The position numbers and the translations under genes were made by a program. The notes beneath the pieces are model-generated. The model saw only the letters and a list, made by a program, of their open reading frames with translations. It was not told the DNA's origin and did not search any database. From Ruegeria atlantica (lineage in GTDB: Bacteria; Pseudomonadota; Alphaproteobacteria; Rhodobacterales; Rhodobacteraceae), in contig WQBJ01000001.1 of NCBI GenBank assembly GCA_013032095.1, positions 372,001 through 436,000 of the forward strand: a DNA stretch of 64,000 nucleotides. Direction: 5' to 3'. Of this stretch, positions 18,750 through 27,786 are shown one piece after another (within the stretch, counting starts at the first letter, position 1; the number at the start of each line of letters is the position of its first letter).

Positions 18750-18868
18750 CGCTTTGGGTCCATTCCATTTTGGTTCGACGACTTAACCTAGCGTGTTTGA
18801 AATTTGACGTGTATCTGGGTAAAGTTGGACATAATGCTTCAAATATGAACCACCTACATTGAGGCCCT
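18750..18868. promoter_or_regulatory. Divergent promoter region between SDR and LysR genes
   Basis: A 119-base, relatively AT-rich gap between divergent starts. An interrupted repeat TTTGAA (18796-18801) / TTCAAA (18838-18843) is visible and could be part of the regulator's sites, as LysR proteins commonly bind the shared promoter of a divergent target. The repeat is short and could be chance. Confidence 0.4.
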
Positions 18869-19783
18869 ATGAACATACAGGAAAGCCATAGCCTGAACTG
18901 GGACGATCTAAAGTTCTTTCTTGCCGTAACCCGAAGCGGAACCATACGCGGTGGAGCCGACAGTATTCAGGTCAACCACACAACCTTGGCGCGGCGTTTG
19001 TCCGTCATGGAGGAACGTATTGGCAGTCGGTTGTTTGACCGCTCGAAGCAGGGGCTGGTTCTGACCCAACTTGGCGAAGACCTACTGCCCTATGCGGAGA
19101 GGGTCGAGGAAGAGATGGCCACCGCATCCCGGATTATCGTTGGGCGAGATGCCGAACCTTCCGGCACCGTCTTTGTCACCCTGCCACACGGGTTGGCAAT
19201 GACCTCGGTCATGGATGACCTGTCAGCCTTTGCTGCGCGCTATCCCGATATCTCGCTAAATCTGACTTTCACCAATGATGTGGCAGACCTGACCCGTCGC
19301 GAAGCGGATGTATCCTTGAGGGTGGCACACGAAGTGACGGATGACGTGGTCGGCCGCAAACTTGTTCAGATGTCGCAGGCGGCTTACTGCACACGCTCCT
19401 ATGCCGACGGGATCAGTGACAATGGTGGAGAAGGCTTGCACTTCATTGGCTGGCACGAGCCGGAAGGGGCCACCACCGCGAAATGGATACGCGACAGTTG
19501 CTATCCCAAGGCTCAGTTGAAACACCGTGTCTCGGAGCTGGTGCCGATGATAACGCTGGCTGCTGCAGGGTTTGGTATGGCCTATCTGGCCTGTAACATC
19601 GGCGACCGCCATCCGGACCTTATCCGCGCGCCGTTTCAGAAACCGTTGCCATACCGAAGCCTGTGGCTGCTGCTGCACCGTGATCTGCGCAACACAGCCC
19701 GTGTTCGTCTTTTCGTGGATTTTCTGGCCGAGCGGATCACGTCTCGAAAAAATGAGTTCTGGGTGGCGGGTACTGACCCCTAA
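18869..19783 (+). CDS. LysR-family transcriptional regulator
   Basis: DNA-binding regulator of 304 aa. The N-terminal winged helix starts with LNWDDLKFFLAVTRSGTI at about residues 8-25 and continues with a recognition segment VNHTTLARRLSVMEERIG. The C-terminal two-lobe effector domain covers about 90-295. It is divergent from the SDR operon, the usual arrangement for a LysR regulator and its target. The effector is unknown. Confidence 0.88.
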   Translation: MNIQESHSLNWDDLKFFLAVTRSGTIRGGADSIQVNHTTLARRLSVMEERIGSRLFDRSKQGLVLTQLGEDLLPYAERVEEEMATASRIIVGRDAEPSGTVFVTLPHGLAMTSVMDDLSAFAARYPDISLNLTFTNDVADLTRREADVSLRVAHEVTDDVVGRKLVQMSQAAYCTRSYADGISDNGGEGLHFIGWHEPEGATTAKWIRDSCYPKAQLKHRVSELVPMITLAAAGFGMAYLACNIGDRHPDLIRAPFQKPLPYRSLWLLLHRDLRNTARVRLFVDFLAERITSRKNEFWVAGTDP

Positions 19784-19941
19784 AGAAACAGAACTGTTCC
19801 ATTCGCTTAGTAGGTTGAACTTCGCTGGTCAATTTTCTGGAGCCGCCTACGACTTCTCACACTATTGTTTACACAGACATATTTCCTTGCGTACGATCCG
19901 GGTGAATTTTTCCGATCGTTTGAACGCAAGGGTTTAACACC

Positions 19942-21573
19942 ATGTCTGAAACACTGAACCTTCATAAGTTTGAAAACCTAAGTCCTTTCCAGATCAAAGA
20001 CGAACTAATCAAGCTAGCTCAGAAAGAGTCGCGCCAGATGGCTCTGCCTTACCTGAATGCGGGGCGCGGCAATCCCAATTGGATCGCCACCAAAGCGCGA
20101 GAGGCGTTTTTCCTGCTGGGTCAGTTCGCGATGACCGAAGCGCAGCGTCATCGCAATGAACCGCAAGTCGGGCTGGCCGGGATGCCGCAGGGGCCGGGTT
20201 GTTATGAACGGCTCAAAGCGTATTGCGAAAACTCTGTTGAAAAGAACGGCCCTCCTGGCGCGGATACGCTAGTCGCAGTTGTGGACTTTGCGATCGAAAA
20301 ATTCGACTTCACTCCGGACGATTTCGTGCTGGAACTGACCGACGGCATGGTCGGTGACCACTATCCGATGCCCGACCGCTGTATGCAGCACAATGAGGCT
20401 ATCGTTCATGAATATGTAATGTGGGCGATGTGTTCCGGGCACCGTCCCAAAGCGAAGTTCGACATTTATGCGGTTGAGGGCGGCACCGCTGCGATGTGCT
20501 ATATCTTCAAAGCCCTCAAGAACCAGCGGCTGTTGAATGCAGGCGATACGATTGCTTTGGGCACGCCTATATTCACGCCTTATCTGGAAATGCCGGTGCT
20601 GGAAGACTACGGGCTGAACGTGGTGGATGTGTCCTCGGAGGAGGAAGATCATTTCCAACTGACGGACGACGATCTCGAACAGTTGGCTGATCCCAAGGTC
20701 AAAGCCCTGTTTCTGGTCAATCCGGGCAACCCGTCCTCGGTCGCGATCAGCCCCGAGGTTATGACCCGCTTGGTCGATTTCGTCAAAACTCGCCGTCCTG
20801 ACCTGATCATCCTGACGGATGACGTCTACGGCACCTTCATTCCGAACTTTCAGTCGGTGATGGGGCATCTGCCTGAGAACACGATAGGGGTTTATTCCTA
20901 CTCCAAGTATTTCGGATGCACCGGTTGGCGTCTCGGGGCCATTCTGGTGGCTGAGAACAATATCTTCGACAAGATGATTGCTGACGCACCCGAGGAAACC
21001 AAAGCCGTTGTCAACGCGCGGTATGAGACACTGACGCCTGATCCGTCCTCGTTCAAGTTCATCGACCGGATCGTGGCGGACAGCCGCGATGTCGCGTTGA
21101 ACCACACGGCGGGACTGTCGCTGCCTCAGCAGGTGATGATGACGCTGTTTTCACTGGTCGAACTGATGGATGAGGACAAAGCATATCAAAAGTTATGTTG
21201 GGGTATCCTCCAGCATCGTTTCGACGAGTTGGTCGAGGGGATGGGCATCGAAGTGCCCGACAACCCGCTATTCGACAAGTATTACGGCATCATCGATTTC
21301 GAGTTCTGGTTGCGCAAATACGTGGGGGACGAAGTTGTTGAGTGGATCAAGGAGAATGTTCACCCGCTCGATATTTCGTTCAAACTCGCTCAGGACCACG
21401 GGATCGTGCTGTTGAACGGGTCGGGTTTTGACGCGCCGAACTGGTCGGCGCGGGTGTCCTTCGCCAATCTGGATGACAGTGCCTATCGTCAGATCGGCCG
21501 CGCGGTGCGGGCAGTTGCTGTGGGCTATGTGCAGGCCTATCGCGCCTCGAAGGGGCTTCCACTGCACGGCTAA
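19942..21573 (+). CDS. aspD: Aspartate 4-decarboxylase / aspartate aminotransferase
   Basis: PLP enzyme converting L-aspartate to L-alanine and CO2, with some transaminase activity; the family forms large oligomers. At 543 aa it has the long AspD form. The opening SPFQIKDELIKLA, the GRGNPNW segment at 41-47, NPGNPSSVA near 261 and the PLP lysine K322 in YSYSKYFGCTGWRLG identify it. It is followed after 27 bases by an AspT exchanger gene. In bacteria with this pair, aspartate in/alanine out exchange plus proton-consuming decarboxylation generates proton-motive force and supports pH control. Confidence 0.93.
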   Translation: MSETLNLHKFENLSPFQIKDELIKLAQKESRQMALPYLNAGRGNPNWIATKAREAFFLLGQFAMTEAQRHRNEPQVGLAGMPQGPGCYERLKAYCENSVEKNGPPGADTLVAVVDFAIEKFDFTPDDFVLELTDGMVGDHYPMPDRCMQHNEAIVHEYVMWAMCSGHRPKAKFDIYAVEGGTAAMCYIFKALKNQRLLNAGDTIALGTPIFTPYLEMPVLEDYGLNVVDVSSEEEDHFQLTDDDLEQLADPKVKALFLVNPGNPSSVAISPEVMTRLVDFVKTRRPDLIILTDDVYGTFIPNFQSVMGHLPENTIGVYSYSKYFGCTGWRLGAILVAENNIFDKMIADAPEETKAVVNARYETLTPDPSSFKFIDRIVADSRDVALNHTAGLSLPQQVMMTLFSLVELMDEDKAYQKLCWGILQHRFDELVEGMGIEVPDNPLFDKYYGIIDFEFWLRKYVGDEVVEWIKENVHPLDISFKLAQDHGIVLLNGSGFDAPNWSARVSFANLDDSAYRQIGRAVRAVAVGYVQAYRASKGLPLHG

Positions 21574-21600
21574 GTGCGTGCGGGGGAGGGGGAGCTTGCC

Positions 21601-23274
21601 ATGGAACTGATCGGGTCGATCTTTGGGCATCACCCCGCTCTGGCCCTGTTTTGCAGCCTCGCCCTTGGGTATGCGCTGGGTCAGATTTCCATCGGCTCGT
21701 TTACCGTTGGTTCCGTGGCGGGCTGCCTTTTAGCCGGTGTTTTGGTCGGTCAGACCGGGGTAGTGGTGTCGGATGACCTGAAACAGGCGTTCTTCATGTT
21801 GTTCCTGTTTTCCATCGGATACCGGACCGGACCGCAATTTTTTCGGTCAATGAACCTACATGCGTTGCCGCAAATCGCCATTACGGTTTTGCTCTGCGTT
21901 GTGGCGCTGGCGGTTGCGGCACTGCTGGCGCCGTTGTTGGGCTTGTCCGCGGGGATTGCTGCCGGGCTTTTGGCCGGCGGTGTCACCGAAAGCGCAACAC
22001 TGGGCGTGGCCATAGACACCTTTGCAAAAACCGGGGCTGACGAGGCCGCGCAACAGATCTTTGACAGTGAAATAGCCACCGGGTTCGCCGTTGCTTATTT
22101 CGTCGGTGTCATTGCAACGATCTTTTTCCATACGCAACTAGCGCCCCGCTTTTATGGCCGGTCACTCAAAGAAGCATGTGCGGAGTACGAGGCGAAGCTC
22201 GACAACAACGACGCTCCTATGGTGTCTGAACATCGCGATTTCGAGGCCCGCGCCTATCGCATCAATCCCGATCTCGCCGGCCACACCGTAGCCGAGCTTG
22301 AGGCTCGCGTACCCGAGCATGTCCGTGCCTTTTTTGACCGGGTTCGACGCGGGGGCAAAATCCTGCCCACCTCACGTGATATGGTGCTCCAAGAGGGCGA
22401 TACTGCGGCCATCGCCGGTGTCAGGTCTTATTTGATCGACCACACCGCCATGCTGGGGGAAGAGGTCGAGGACCCGGAGCTTCTCGATCTTCCGGTTCAG
22501 ACCAACGATATCGTTGTAACCAACACCGCCGTGGTCAACAAAACGCTGGCTGAGCTGTCAGGCCGCCCAGAGGCGCGAACTATCTACTTGCGGGGGATCA
22601 TGCGCAGCGGAGAGCGGCTTCCCATCTTTCGCGGCGTGACTTTGCACAAGGGTGACGTACTGACCGTGTCGGGCACCCGCAGCCATATCGAAGATGCCGC
22701 CGCTCGCTTGGGTTATCTGGACCGCGAAACCAGCAAGACGGACATGATTTATGTCGCCTTTTTCATCCTTTTGGGTGGGCTAATCGGAATTCCTGCACTG
22801 AAATACGGGGCGATTGAGCTGGGACTGGGCACCTCGGTCGGGGTGCTGCTGGGTGGTCTGGTGGCGGGGTGGCTGAGGTCTATGCACAGGACGTTTGGCT
22901 TTGTGCCCGAGGCGACGCTGTGGATTTTCGACTCGCTAGGTTTGTGTGTGTTTGTGGCCTGCGTGGGGATCACATCCGGGACCAGCTTTGTGACTGGGGT
23001 GTTGGAAAGCGGGCCGTCACTGATCTTTGGGTCGGTGGCAATTGTATTGCTGGCCCACGGGGCAGCGGTTGTCGTGGGCCGCAAGGTTTTTGATATTAAT
23101 GAGGGTATATTGGCGGGCACCTGCTGCGGGGCAGGGACCTCGGCCCCCGGTCTGGCCGCCGTTCAAGAAGCGGCGCAGAGCCAGGTTCCCACGCTGGGTT
23201 ATGGGCTTGGCTATGCCGTGGGTAACGTGCTTCTGGCCCTGTGGGGCTCCGTCATCGTGATCCTGCTTATGTAG
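21601..23274 (+). CDS. aspT: Aspartate:alanine exchanger AspT
   Basis: Membrane exchanger of 557 aa from the AspT/YidE family. It has two membrane halves with an internal repeat: GYALGQISIGSFTVGSVAG (helices about 10-170) and a second set after residue 385. Between them lies a soluble stretch with two TrkA-C-like segments, each with a VxxGDxxxVxGxR pattern (LQEGDTAAIAGVRS and LHKGDVLTVSGTRS). The ATG at 21601 has a GGGAG ribosome site. Directly downstream of aspD, so aspartate/alanine exchange is the natural assignment. Its stop is one base from the stop of the convergent paralogue. Confidence 0.9.
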   Translation: MELIGSIFGHHPALALFCSLALGYALGQISIGSFTVGSVAGCLLAGVLVGQTGVVVSDDLKQAFFMLFLFSIGYRTGPQFFRSMNLHALPQIAITVLLCVVALAVAALLAPLLGLSAGIAAGLLAGGVTESATLGVAIDTFAKTGADEAAQQIFDSEIATGFAVAYFVGVIATIFFHTQLAPRFYGRSLKEACAEYEAKLDNNDAPMVSEHRDFEARAYRINPDLAGHTVAELEARVPEHVRAFFDRVRRGGKILPTSRDMVLQEGDTAAIAGVRSYLIDHTAMLGEEVEDPELLDLPVQTNDIVVTNTAVVNKTLAELSGRPEARTIYLRGIMRSGERLPIFRGVTLHKGDVLTVSGTRSHIEDAAARLGYLDRETSKTDMIYVAFFILLGGLIGIPALKYGAIELGLGTSVGVLLGGLVAGWLRSMHRTFGFVPEATLWIFDSLGLCVFVACVGITSGTSFVTGVLESGPSLIFGSVAIVLLAHGAAVVVGRKVFDINEGILAGTCCGAGTSAPGLAAVQEAAQSQVPTLGYGLGYAVGNVLLALWGSVIVILLM

Positions 23275-23275
23275 C

Positions 23276-24976
23276 TTACGGCACGAAGGCGACGACCAGC
23301 GGCCCCCAGAGAGTTAGGAAAATGTTCGCCACCGCGTAGGTCATGGTAAACGCAGGCGTCGGGGTCGAGTTCCCAGCCTTTTCCAGCAAGGTCGCAAAGC
23401 CGGGGTTGCCTGAACGAGACCCGGTGACCACCGCGCACGCCTCGACCGGGTTTTTGATCCGCAGCACGAAATAATTTATCGGAAATTGCACGATCATCGG
23501 CATCAGCGTTACGACGACGCCCAGCAACAGCAGGGTAATGCCATATTCCTGAATGGCGTCCAGCGCAGGCTTGCCGGCATTGAGGCCAACAACGCCAACA
23601 AATACCGCAAGGCCAAAGCTTTGCAGAAAATTTGCGGCCCCGCGATTGATCCCGCCGATCTTAGGGCGCCGGATGCGCAGATAGCCAATGATAAGACCAG
23701 TAACGAGGCAGCCAAGGCCAGAGCCAAGCGCAACTTTCGTACCCGCGATGACAAAGCTGATCTCACCGATCAGATAGCCGATGGCAACACCGATCCCCAA
23801 AGCGATGAAATTCGTGACCGAGGCCGACGGCGGCACATAGCCCGCCACTTTCGACACCCGGTTCAGATCGTCCTTGTGTCCGACGATTGAAACCTCGTCA
23901 CCCGCGTGGATTTCGGTGTTGTGCAGGACGGGCACGTCATGCCCCATGCGCGTGATCTTTGAGATATGTACGCCGCGCCTCTGATCAGCAGTCAGTGCTT
24001 CACGTAGCTCTGACAGGGTCTTGCCCGCCAGCTTGCGGTTGGTGATCACGACGTTGCGGCGTTCTTCAACAACCGTCAGTTCGGGCGGGTATTCTCCGAT
24101 CTCACCACTTGCGGTGCCCTCGAACTGTGTCAGGGTCGAAACCAGCGCCGATACGACGATCACGTCACCCGCGTTGACGACAGTTTCAGGAGTCGGGTCA
24201 ACCGGGGTGCCGTTTTGCAACAATTTTTCGACAATCAGATCGCCGTCGTATCCACCTTCGATGGCTTTCACCGTTTGGCCCGCAATCGAGGATTCGGCAT
24301 TCACCTGATAGGCGCGGGCATCGAAGCGGTTCATCGGAAGGAATTCACCTTCCTCTAACTTGCGACCTCCGCCGCTGAGTTTCTGTGCCAGCTTGATCGC
24401 CTCTTGCCGCAAGTCGACGCGAAGGATGATCGGAATGACACTGACCGCCAGAATGGGACCGATAGAGCCAAAGATATAGGTGACCGAATAGCCGACAGCG
24501 ATATTGGTTTTGAGTTTCTCGGCCTCATCCGCAGCGAGGCCAAGCAAGTCGATGGCGTTGCCGGCGGTGCCGATGATGGCCGATTGTGTCAACCCGCCAG
24601 CCGCCAGACCTGCAGCCAGCCCTTTGTCCAACCCGGCTAGCCTGGCTACTACGATAACAAAGAACAAACCCCACAGTGTCATCATGAACGCGGCGAGAAG
24701 CTTGGTCAGCGCCGTTCGGTTCAGTGCCGCAAAAAACTGCGGACCGCCGTTGTAGCCGACCATAAAAATGAACAATGAGAAAAAGACGTTCTGGACGTCC
24801 GTGCTGAGGTTGATGCCTCCGATCTGCCCCACGAACACTGCCACCAGCAAGGTGCCGGCAATGCCGCCAAGTTCAAACTTGCCGACCCGAAATTTGCCGA
24901 CGCCGTACCCAAGACCCAGACACAAAAAGAGTGCCATAATGGGAAAGGTGCGGAGCTGTTCAGTGATCAATTCCAT
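23276..24976 (-). CDS. Second AspT/YidE-family transporter
   Basis: A 566-aa paralogue of the adjacent AspT in the opposite direction. It has the same plan: membrane half with GYGVGKFRVGKFELGGIAG, two central TrkA-C-like segments (VNAGDVIVVSALVS and IHAGDEVSIVGHKD), and a second membrane half. The paired domain layout and the GCGxGTSxPG-like versus TGSRSGNPGF end motifs show clear but distant relation. CTGGAG precedes the ATG. Without a decarboxylase partner on its strand, its substrates cannot be assigned; it may exchange other amino or dicarboxylic acids. Confidence 0.85.
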   Translation of the reverse strand: MELITEQLRTFPIMALFLCLGLGYGVGKFRVGKFELGGIAGTLLVAVFVGQIGGINLSTDVQNVFFSLFIFMVGYNGGPQFFAALNRTALTKLLAAFMMTLWGLFFVIVVARLAGLDKGLAAGLAAGGLTQSAIIGTAGNAIDLLGLAADEAEKLKTNIAVGYSVTYIFGSIGPILAVSVIPIILRVDLRQEAIKLAQKLSGGGRKLEEGEFLPMNRFDARAYQVNAESSIAGQTVKAIEGGYDGDLIVEKLLQNGTPVDPTPETVVNAGDVIVVSALVSTLTQFEGTASGEIGEYPPELTVVEERRNVVITNRKLAGKTLSELREALTADQRRGVHISKITRMGHDVPVLHNTEIHAGDEVSIVGHKDDLNRVSKVAGYVPPSASVTNFIALGIGVAIGYLIGEISFVIAGTKVALGSGLGCLVTGLIIGYLRIRRPKIGGINRGAANFLQSFGLAVFVGVVGLNAGKPALDAIQEYGITLLLLGVVVTLMPMIVQFPINYFVLRIKNPVEACAVVTGSRSGNPGFATLLEKAGNSTPTPAFTMTYAVANIFLTLWGPLVVAFVP

Positions 24977-25207
24977 AGTGAATTCTCCAGGGTTTATACA
25001 CTGGTTGGTTCGACGCCTTAGTATGCTGATAAGAAAGAAAATTTAGGTTTCTGTCGACGCGCTGGTGTCAGGTAAGCACCAAGAACGGATTCTGTCAAAC
25101 TTAGAAAGATCAGAAGAAAAGAATGCGTTCCTTTCAAATCCAATGGGCTCGGGAATGCTGAGCGTTGATCAACGGTTGGGCTCTCGCCGTTTGCTTTCCA
25201 ATTTTTA
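24977..25207. other. Divergent intergenic region, AspT paralogue to TetR
   Basis: No gene is supported. The stretch is AT-rich near both ends and must contain the minus-strand promoter for the transporter and the plus-strand promoter for the TetR operon. The only clear structured sites are the two palindromes listed separately, which lie at the TetR side. Confidence 0.5.
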
Positions 25208-25223
25208 TTGTCACCATTGACAA
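25208..25223. promoter_or_regulatory. Putative TetR operator 1
   Basis: The 16-bp sequence TTGTCACCATTGACAA has perfect half-sites TTGTCA and TGACAA around a 4-base centre. It is 49 bases before the tetR ATG and is repeated 34 bases downstream. A TetR-family dimer covers a palindrome of about this size, so autoregulation is likely. Confidence 0.65.
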
Positions 25224-25241
25224 AATATTTCCTCGCATTAA

Positions 25242-25257
25242 TTGTCATCTATGACAA
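25242..25257. promoter_or_regulatory. Putative TetR operator 2
   Basis: TTGTCATCTATGACAA, the same half-sites as operator 1 and symmetric over 7 bp on each side. It ends 14 bases before the tetR ATG chosen here and covers two alternative upstream start codons, which argues for the downstream start and for direct repression of the promoter. Confidence 0.65.
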
Positions 25258-25271
25258 CAAAAGGGGCGCAG

Positions 25272-25862
25272 ATGCCACGACCTTCGCTGAAAGACCAAAG
25301 ATCTCACGAGATACTCGACGCCTATTTGACGTGTGTGGCGCGGTTCGGACTCGACGGCGCAACGCAAGAGCGGATTGCGGAAGAGGCCAGTGTTAAGCGG
25401 CCGTTGTTGCGTCACTACCTTGGGAACAAGGATGAAATGATAACTGCGCTTGCAGAATATGTGATTGCTGGTTTTGCGGATTCCTTGGAAGGGCTGTGTC
25501 AAGCTCTGCCCGAAGATGCATTGCCATCGGACCTTGTGGAGTCGTTGTTTTCGGAGGACAGCGGGACCGATCCCCGGTTGATGCTGGCTTATCAGGCACT
25601 GGTGACTGCGGTGCCAGAACGACCGGACTTGCGGCAAGGTCTGATGGAAAGTCTCACAGAGTTTCTAGACGTTGTTGAGGCGATCCTCCGGCGCGCGGCC
25701 AAATCCGCTTCGGACGCAAACATCCGTGCCGCCACGCAGGGGATTTCAGCGATATTTGTCAGTATGGATGCCTTGTCCCCGCTGGACCCACCTCAAGCCT
25801 GGCGCGCGGAACTGAAACTGGCGGCCTCGATGCTGGCAACTGCTCTAGAGGCAAAAAAATGA
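25272..25862 (+). CDS. TetR-family transcriptional regulator
   Basis: Repressor of 196 aa with an N-terminal helix-turn-helix domain (residues about 8-55, including GATQERIAEEASVKRPLLRH) and a ligand-binding C-terminal domain. The ATG at 25272 has AAAGGGG five bases upstream; in-frame ATG 25251 and TTG 25242 lie inside the second operator palindrome. It heads a same-strand operon with a small membrane protein (ATGA overlap), a Rieske oxygenase, a periplasmic protein and a reductase, so it probably represses the operon until the oxygenase substrate is present. Confidence 0.85.
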   Translation: MPRPSLKDQRSHEILDAYLTCVARFGLDGATQERIAEEASVKRPLLRHYLGNKDEMITALAEYVIAGFADSLEGLCQALPEDALPSDLVESLFSEDSGTDPRLMLAYQALVTAVPERPDLRQGLMESLTEFLDVVEAILRRAAKSASDANIRAATQGISAIFVSMDALSPLDPPQAWRAELKLAASMLATALEAKK

Positions 25863-26122
25863 ACCCGGCCAGAACCGCAAACTATATCGCTCTGCCTATC
25901 CTGTTGGTCGCGACCATACTTGGGCTCTATTGGGTCTGGGGGGTGCTTTTCGTCTGGTGGATCGTTCCGACGGTTATGAACGGGCAGGCTTTTCTTGTGT
26001 TCGAAATCAACCGTGAGGACGATCCGGTTCTCTACTGGGCCATTGTCGGCCTATGGGCTGTGCTGGGTCTGATGATGATCGCCGCCAGCCTGTTCCCCCA
26101 ATACGCTCATCTGCTTGCCTGA
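25859..26122 (+). CDS. Small two-helix membrane protein in Rieske operon
   Basis: An 87-aa protein with hydrophobic helices at about residues 10-40 and 58-80, separated by a short polar loop with NREDDP. It overlaps the TetR stop by 4 bases (ATGA) and ends 9 bases before the oxygenase start, so it is tightly embedded in the operon. No family is recognised. It could help anchor or serve the oxygenase system, or aid substrate entry; this is speculation. Confidence 0.7.
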   Translation: MNPARTANYIALPILLVATILGLYWVWGVLFVWWIVPTVMNGQAFLVFEINREDDPVLYWAIVGLWAVLGLMMIAASLFPQYAHLLA

Positions 26123-26131
26123 GGTGCCTTG

Positions 26132-27283
26132 ATGTCCAAAATGTACCACCATCTTCCTGTTGAGGCCTACACTTCAAAAGACTGGTTTGACCGAGAGCAA
26201 CGCCTCATCTTTTCGCGCACATGGCGCTTTGCCGGGCTGGTCGAAGACATTCCGGATCCAGGGCATTACCTGTCGGTACAGGCAGGGCTGAACAATCTTT
26301 TCATTGTCATGGGTCGTGACCATCGGCTGCGCGCGTTCCACAATATCTGCCGCCACCGAGGCACCCAGTTGATCCGCGCAGTTGGCAAGACGCAAAAGGC
26401 GCTGACCTGCCCATATCACGACTGGACTTATGATCTGGAAGGCAACCTGATTTCGGTTCCCGACGAAGCCACCGAATTCCCCGGCGGCGTCGACAAGTCC
26501 TGTCTCGGTCTCAAACCAGCCAGCGTGGATGTCTGGCGCGGGATGTTATTCGTTCACCCAGACCCGGACGCGCCGACCCTTGCTGAGTGGTTCGGAGAGG
26601 TTGATCCGTTTTTGGGTCCTCATAAGCCCGAGGAACTGGTCGAATATCCTGAAGGTCGCAATAGCTACGAGATCAAGGCCAACTGGAAGATCGTCGTTGA
26701 AAACTACATCGACGTCTATCACCTGAGCCACCTGCATTCGAACACGCTGCACATGTATGACCATGCAAAGGCTGAATACGGGTGGAAAGGCCCTCATTAT
26801 CATTTTTGGGAACCCCCTTCCGCAGCTTATGCGAAGGATCATGAAGCCAACCTTCCGATGCCGCGCACGATCCCCGAACCTCACGTCGGTGCGTGGGTTC
26901 CGATGCTGTTTCCCGGTGTTGGCATCGGGGCCAGCGAGGAAAGCTGGAACCTGTTCATCATTACCCCGTTGGCACCTGATCTGACGCGGGTTGAGAACCG
27001 CACAAAACTCGCCAACGCATCGGAGTGGGCATTTCAGAAACAACAGTGGAAAAGTTGGAGTTTCTGGAAGGATTTCGGCGGTGCGAAATATCAAGGGGAC
27101 GACGTCACCAGTGAAGACGATCCGATGGCGTCCGGTGATTTTACGGCCGAAGATATCTATGCCTGCGAACAGCAGCAAAAATCTCTGAAAAGCCCTTATT
27201 TTGAAATTGGCCCTGCCGGGGTTGGTGAAAGCCCGATCACACAGCACCAAAAAGCGGTGTTGGAATTCTTGCAAGAAAATTGA
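26132..27283 (+). CDS. Rieske non-heme iron oxygenase, alpha subunit
   Basis: Aromatic-ring-hydroxylating-type (RHO) oxygenase of 383 aa from the ATG at 26132, which follows GAGGTG. The Rieske [2Fe-2S] ligands are in CRHRGTQL near 73-80 and CPYHDW near 93-98. The mononuclear iron site is in ENYIDVYHLSHLH (Asp, His, His) near 190-202, with the third ligand Asp in AEDIYACEQQQ near 335. The length and motifs resemble GbcA/StcA-type N-demethylating oxygenases as well as phenylpropionate-type enzymes. A matching FAD/NAD/[2Fe-2S] reductase lies two genes downstream. Given the methylamine theme nearby, demethylation is possible, but the substrate is unproven. Confidence 0.88.
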   Translation: MSKMYHHLPVEAYTSKDWFDREQRLIFSRTWRFAGLVEDIPDPGHYLSVQAGLNNLFIVMGRDHRLRAFHNICRHRGTQLIRAVGKTQKALTCPYHDWTYDLEGNLISVPDEATEFPGGVDKSCLGLKPASVDVWRGMLFVHPDPDAPTLAEWFGEVDPFLGPHKPEELVEYPEGRNSYEIKANWKIVVENYIDVYHLSHLHSNTLHMYDHAKAEYGWKGPHYHFWEPPSAAYAKDHEANLPMPRTIPEPHVGAWVPMLFPGVGIGASEESWNLFIITPLAPDLTRVENRTKLANASEWAFQKQQWKSWSFWKDFGGAKYQGDDVTSEDDPMASGDFTAEDIYACEQQQKSLKSPYFEIGPAGVGESPITQHQKAVLEFLQEN

Positions 27284-27301
27284 GATCCGCGGAGAAAAGT
27301 C

Positions 27302-27775
27302 ATGAAACCAGTACAAGCCACCTTTGTCGGCGTACTGCTTGCGTCTGTCCTGGTGCTGACGGCGCACGCAGATGCGCCGGAAGACGTTGCCGCGCGGATC
27401 GTGCAGGCCCAGGACGAACAAAGCTTGTTAGCAACTTGGACCGATTGGCACCCCGATGCCGAACACCGGATCATCATAAAATACGGGTTGGGCCAAAAAG
27501 ACGATGTCTTCTCGTACCGTGTTGCGGACAACATCGGTTCAGAGGAGGCCGAACTTGCAGAGGCGTTGCAGGGATACACGGAAACCAAGCGAACCGAGCC
27601 CGAGATTGCGTCGCGCATAGAGCAAGGCATTTCGCATGTCACTGCCGCGACCCACGTAGATTACAATTGGAAGGGGTACCAAGGCAGGATGTTACAAACG
27701 GATGAGTTCGTATTTGAGCCATATCTTGGCGGGACGGCCATCCGCTCGTTGACCACGACCTATGATTACCGCTGA
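27302..27775 (+). CDS. Periplasmic protein of unknown function in Rieske operon
   Basis: A 157-aa protein with a classical signal peptide (residues 1-23, cleavage after LTAHA). The mature part is small and acidic, with EEAELAEALQGYTETK and a C-terminal tryptophan/tyrosine-containing segment. GGAGAAAAG lies just before the ATG. It sits between the oxygenase (18 bases upstream) and the reductase (11 bases downstream), so it belongs to the same operon. I do not recognise a domain; a substrate-handling or stress role in the periplasm is only a guess. Confidence 0.65.
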   Translation: MKPVQATFVGVLLASVLVLTAHADAPEDVAARIVQAQDEQSLLATWTDWHPDAEHRIIIKYGLGQKDDVFSYRVADNIGSEEAELAEALQGYTETKRTEPEIASRIEQGISHVTAATHVDYNWKGYQGRMLQTDEFVFEPYLGGTAIRSLTTTYDYR

Positions 27776-27786
27776 AGAAACACACC

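Noticed and set aside
20269..21105. A 278-codon open frame antisense to aspD
   Set aside because: aspD is certain from its motifs. This frame has no recognisable protein features.
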